Shown piece after piece: positions 61,944 to 64,000 of a stretch of 64,000 nt of DNA (positions are counted from its first letter, which is position 1; the number at the start of each line of letters is the position of its first letter). Source of the DNA: Gammaproteobacteria bacterium (GTDB taxonomy: Bacteria > Pseudomonadota > Gammaproteobacteria > Pseudomonadales > Azotimanducaceae); NCBI GenBank assembly GCA_026708185.1, contig JAPOVK010000027.1:62001-126000 (forward strand), written 5' to 3'. A program made the position numbers and the translations under genes. The notes beneath the pieces are model-generated. The model was not told where the DNA came from and did not search any database. It was given only the letters and a program-made list of their open reading frames with translations.

Positions 61944-64000
61944 ATGGACAACCAGGCGCGCATCGTCATCGTCGGCGGCGGCATCATGGGTGTTGGCCTG
62001 CTCTACCACTTGGCTGCGGAGGGCTGCGAAGACGTCCTCTTGATCGAGAAGGGCGAGTTGACGTCCGGCTCGACCTGGCACGCGGCCGGTCAATGCCCGA
62101 ACCTCGTCGGCAACTACAACCTCGCCAAGATCCACGACTACAGCATCTCTCTTTACCGGGAACTAGAGCGACTGACCGGTCAGGCCGTCGGCTGGCATGG
62201 CTGCGGCAGCGTCCGCTTCGCCCTCACCGAGCGGGACCTGGACTGGTTCCGCTACCTGCGCGGAATCGCCGCTAACGTGGGCTACCACATGGAGATCATC
62301 GACGCCCAGAAGATCGCCAAGCTCAACCCGTTCGTCTCCACCGAAGGCGTGCGGGCCGGTGCCTGGACCCGGAACGACGGTCACGCCGACCCGTCCGGGC
62401 TCTGCAACGCGATGGCCCGGGGCGCCCGCGACCTAGGCGCCCGGATCGTGCGGCACAACCTGGTGACCGACATCAAGGCGCTGCCGGGCGGCGAATGGGA
62501 ACTGGCCACCGAACAGGGCCAGGTCGTTGCCGAAACGGTGGTCAACGCGGCGGGCTGCTATGCCCGGCAGGTGGCGCAGATGGTGGGAACAGACCTGCCC
62601 ATCTGCAACATTCAGCACCACTACATGGTTTCGGGACCAGTGCCCGAACTCGAGGAGAGAAGCGAAGAGCTCCCGGTGATGCGCGACCCCTATGCCTCGG
62701 CCTACCTGAGGCAGGAGCAGAAGTCGGGCCTGATCGGCATCTACGAGGGCGAAAGGCTCGCCGAAGCCTGGCCGCCGAGCGGCCTGCCGCCGTGGGAGTC
62801 CGACAGCGAACTCTTCTCCGACGACCTCGAACGCCTGATGCCCTGGCTCGGCCGCGCCATGGCGCGCATGCCGATCTTCGAACCGGCCGGCATCCGGCGC
62901 ATCGTCAACGGGGCCATCTCGCACAGCCCCGACGGACTGCCCATGCTCGGCCCGGTGGCCGGGCTCAGGAACTTCTGGCTCTGCTGCGGCTCGTCATTCG
63001 GCATCGCCCAGGGCGCCGGCAGCGGCAAGTACCTGGCCCAGTGGATGCTGCACGGCGATTCCGAAATCAACATGACCGGCTTCGATCCCCGCCGCTTCGG
63101 CATCTTCGCCGACGCGGACTACATGGGGGCCAGGGGTCGCCAGGATTACAGCAGAACCTACGCCACGCCGTTCCCCGGCGAAGAACTGCCAGCCGCCCGT
63201 CGATGCCGGAGCAGCCCCTTGTACGACAAGCTGAAGGCGCAAGGCTGCGTCTATACCGAGGCTTTTGGCTGGGAGCGCCCCAAGTGGTTCTCGCCGGACG
63301 GCCGCGAGGAGCAGTACAGCTTCCGCCACAACAACGTCTTCGAGCTGGTCCGCGACGAGTGCCTCGCCGTGCGTGAGCGGGTCGGCGTCCTTGACCTCTC
63401 CGGGTTCGCAAAGTACGACGTGACGGGACACGACGCGCGGGCCATGCTCGATCGGCTGTGCGCCAACCGGGTACCAAGACGCGGGCGGATCGCCCTGACC
63501 CATGTGCTGTCCGAGGGCGGGCGCATCGGCGCGGAGATGACCATCACGAACATCGACGACGAGACGTTCTACGTGCTCTCGGCCGCCGGCGCCGAATTGC
63601 GCGACCTCGACCACCTCGAGCAGGGCCGACACCCGGGCGACGAGGTGCGCATCGACAACGTGACGGACCGCCGTGGCGTGCTGGTCTTGGCCGGACCCCG
63701 GGCCAGGGATGTGCTGGGTCGGCTCACGGATGCGCCCTTGGACAACAGCGCCTTTCGCTGGCTAACGGCCAAGGAAATCGACATCGCCGGCTTGCCGGTG
63801 CGGGCGCTTCGGGTGAACTACGTCGGCGAACTCGGCTGGGAACTGCACCCGGCCATGGAGCACATGGAGGCGCTCTACGATGCCCTCAAGGAAGCCGGCG
63901 CGGAATCCGGCATCCGCGATTTCGGCCTCTACGCGGTCAACAGCCTGCGGATGGAAAAGGCCTACCGCAGTTGGGGTGCGGAGCTGACCAACGAAGTCAC
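61944..64000 (+). CDS. Dimethylglycine/sarcosine dehydrogenase-like FAD oxidoreductase, 3' end cut by window edge
   Basis: About 685 residues are visible. The FAD-binding DAO domain comes first (VIVGGGIMGVGLLYHLA), followed by TSGSTWHAAGQ with the His that carries covalent FAD in DMGDH relatives, and DGLPMLGPVAGLRNFW. From about residue 400 a folate-binding GcvT-like domain begins (RERVGVLDLSGFAKYDVTG, VNYVGELGWELHPAMEHMEA). It oxidatively demethylates an N-methyl amino acid and loads the one-carbon unit on THF. ATG at 61944 is used; an in-frame GTG at 61905 is an alternative. It is divergent from the corrinoid operon, which fits stepwise demethylation of a betaine. Confidence 0.88.
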   Translation, partial: MDNQARIVIVGGGIMGVGLLYHLAAEGCEDVLLIEKGELTSGSTWHAAGQCPNLVGNYNLAKIHDYSISLYRELERLTGQAVGWHGCGSVRFALTERDLDWFRYLRGIAANVGYHMEIIDAQKIAKLNPFVSTEGVRAGAWTRNDGHADPSGLCNAMARGARDLGARIVRHNLVTDIKALPGGEWELATEQGQVVAETVVNAAGCYARQVAQMVGTDLPICNIQHHYMVSGPVPELEERSEELPVMRDPYASAYLRQEQKSGLIGIYEGERLAEAWPPSGLPPWESDSELFSDDLERLMPWLGRAMARMPIFEPAGIRRIVNGAISHSPDGLPMLGPVAGLRNFWLCCGSSFGIAQGAGSGKYLAQWMLHGDSEINMTGFDPRRFGIFADADYMGARGRQDYSRTYATPFPGEELPAARRCRSSPLYDKLKAQGCVYTEAFGWERPKWFSPDGREEQYSFRHNNVFELVRDECLAVRERVGVLDLSGFAKYDVTGHDARAMLDRLCANRVPRRGRIALTHVLSEGGRIGAEMTITNIDDETFYVLSAAGAELRDLDHLEQGRHPGDEVRIDNVTDRRGVLVLAGPRARDVLGRLTDAPLDNSAFRWLTAKEIDIAGLPVRALRVNYVGELGWELHPAMEHMEALYDALKEAGAESGIRDFGLYAVNSLRMEKAYRSWGAELTNEV

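Overview
This is a 64 kb GC-rich window in which nearly every base is coding. It comes from a gammaproteobacterial chromosome. The assignment rests on gene neighbourhoods in Pseudomonas-like or E. coli-like order: amgK-murU / lptD-surA-ksgA-apaG-apaH-cca, rpe-gph-trpE, trmJ-iscR-iscS-ndk-rlmN-rodZ-hisS-yfgM-bamB-der, and queA-tgt-yajC-secD-secF. Several usual members are missing from these operons: pdxA, ispG, iscU/iscA/hscBA/fdx, cysE and pilF. No rRNA, tRNA, CRISPR array, insertion sequence or prophage was seen.

Layout. Positions 1-2654 hold an SDR oxidoreductase (cut by the edge), an Na+/solute symporter and a small coiled-coil membrane protein. Positions 2730-10709 hold a giant single-chain biotin-dependent acyl-CoA carboxylase, a vapBC toxin-antitoxin pair, a PEP-utilising phosphotransferase coupled to an acylphosphatase, and an enoyl-CoA hydratase-like gene. 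Positions 10721-22415 are core metabolism and envelope genes. Positions 22551-25457 are a small accessory island: a secreted hypothetical protein, an AAA ATPase and an orphan antitoxin. Positions 25521-41507 hold tsaD, xseA, an M23 peptidase, the long der-to-iscR operon run, trmJ, two SDRs and suhB. Positions 41587-44115 encode a beta-propeller/S41 protease. Positions 44140-51783 hold a Sec accessory and queuosine operon with two secD genes and a toxin-antitoxin relic between queA and tgt. Positions 51788-55416 encode two envelope proteins. Positions 55500-64000 hold a corrinoid-dependent methyl-transfer operon facing a dimethylglycine/sarcosine dehydrogenase-like gene, which suggests aerobic catabolism of methylated amines or betaines into the folate C1 pool.

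The most unusual signal is a 45-bp palindromic repeat inserted in frame inside conserved housekeeping genes (apaG, rodZ x3, rlmN x3, suhB). It encodes an EPSAGEREGAPLAR-like peptide in three genes and a different peptide, in a shifted frame, in rlmN. It behaves like the protein-coding palindromic elements known from Rickettsia. Other small palindromes occur in lptD, at the 3' end of a hypothetical gene and between genes, so the genome seems to carry several palindromic repeat families. A second notable signal is the tandem secD pair, with two tracts identical at every base (311 and 170 bp), pointing to gene conversion.
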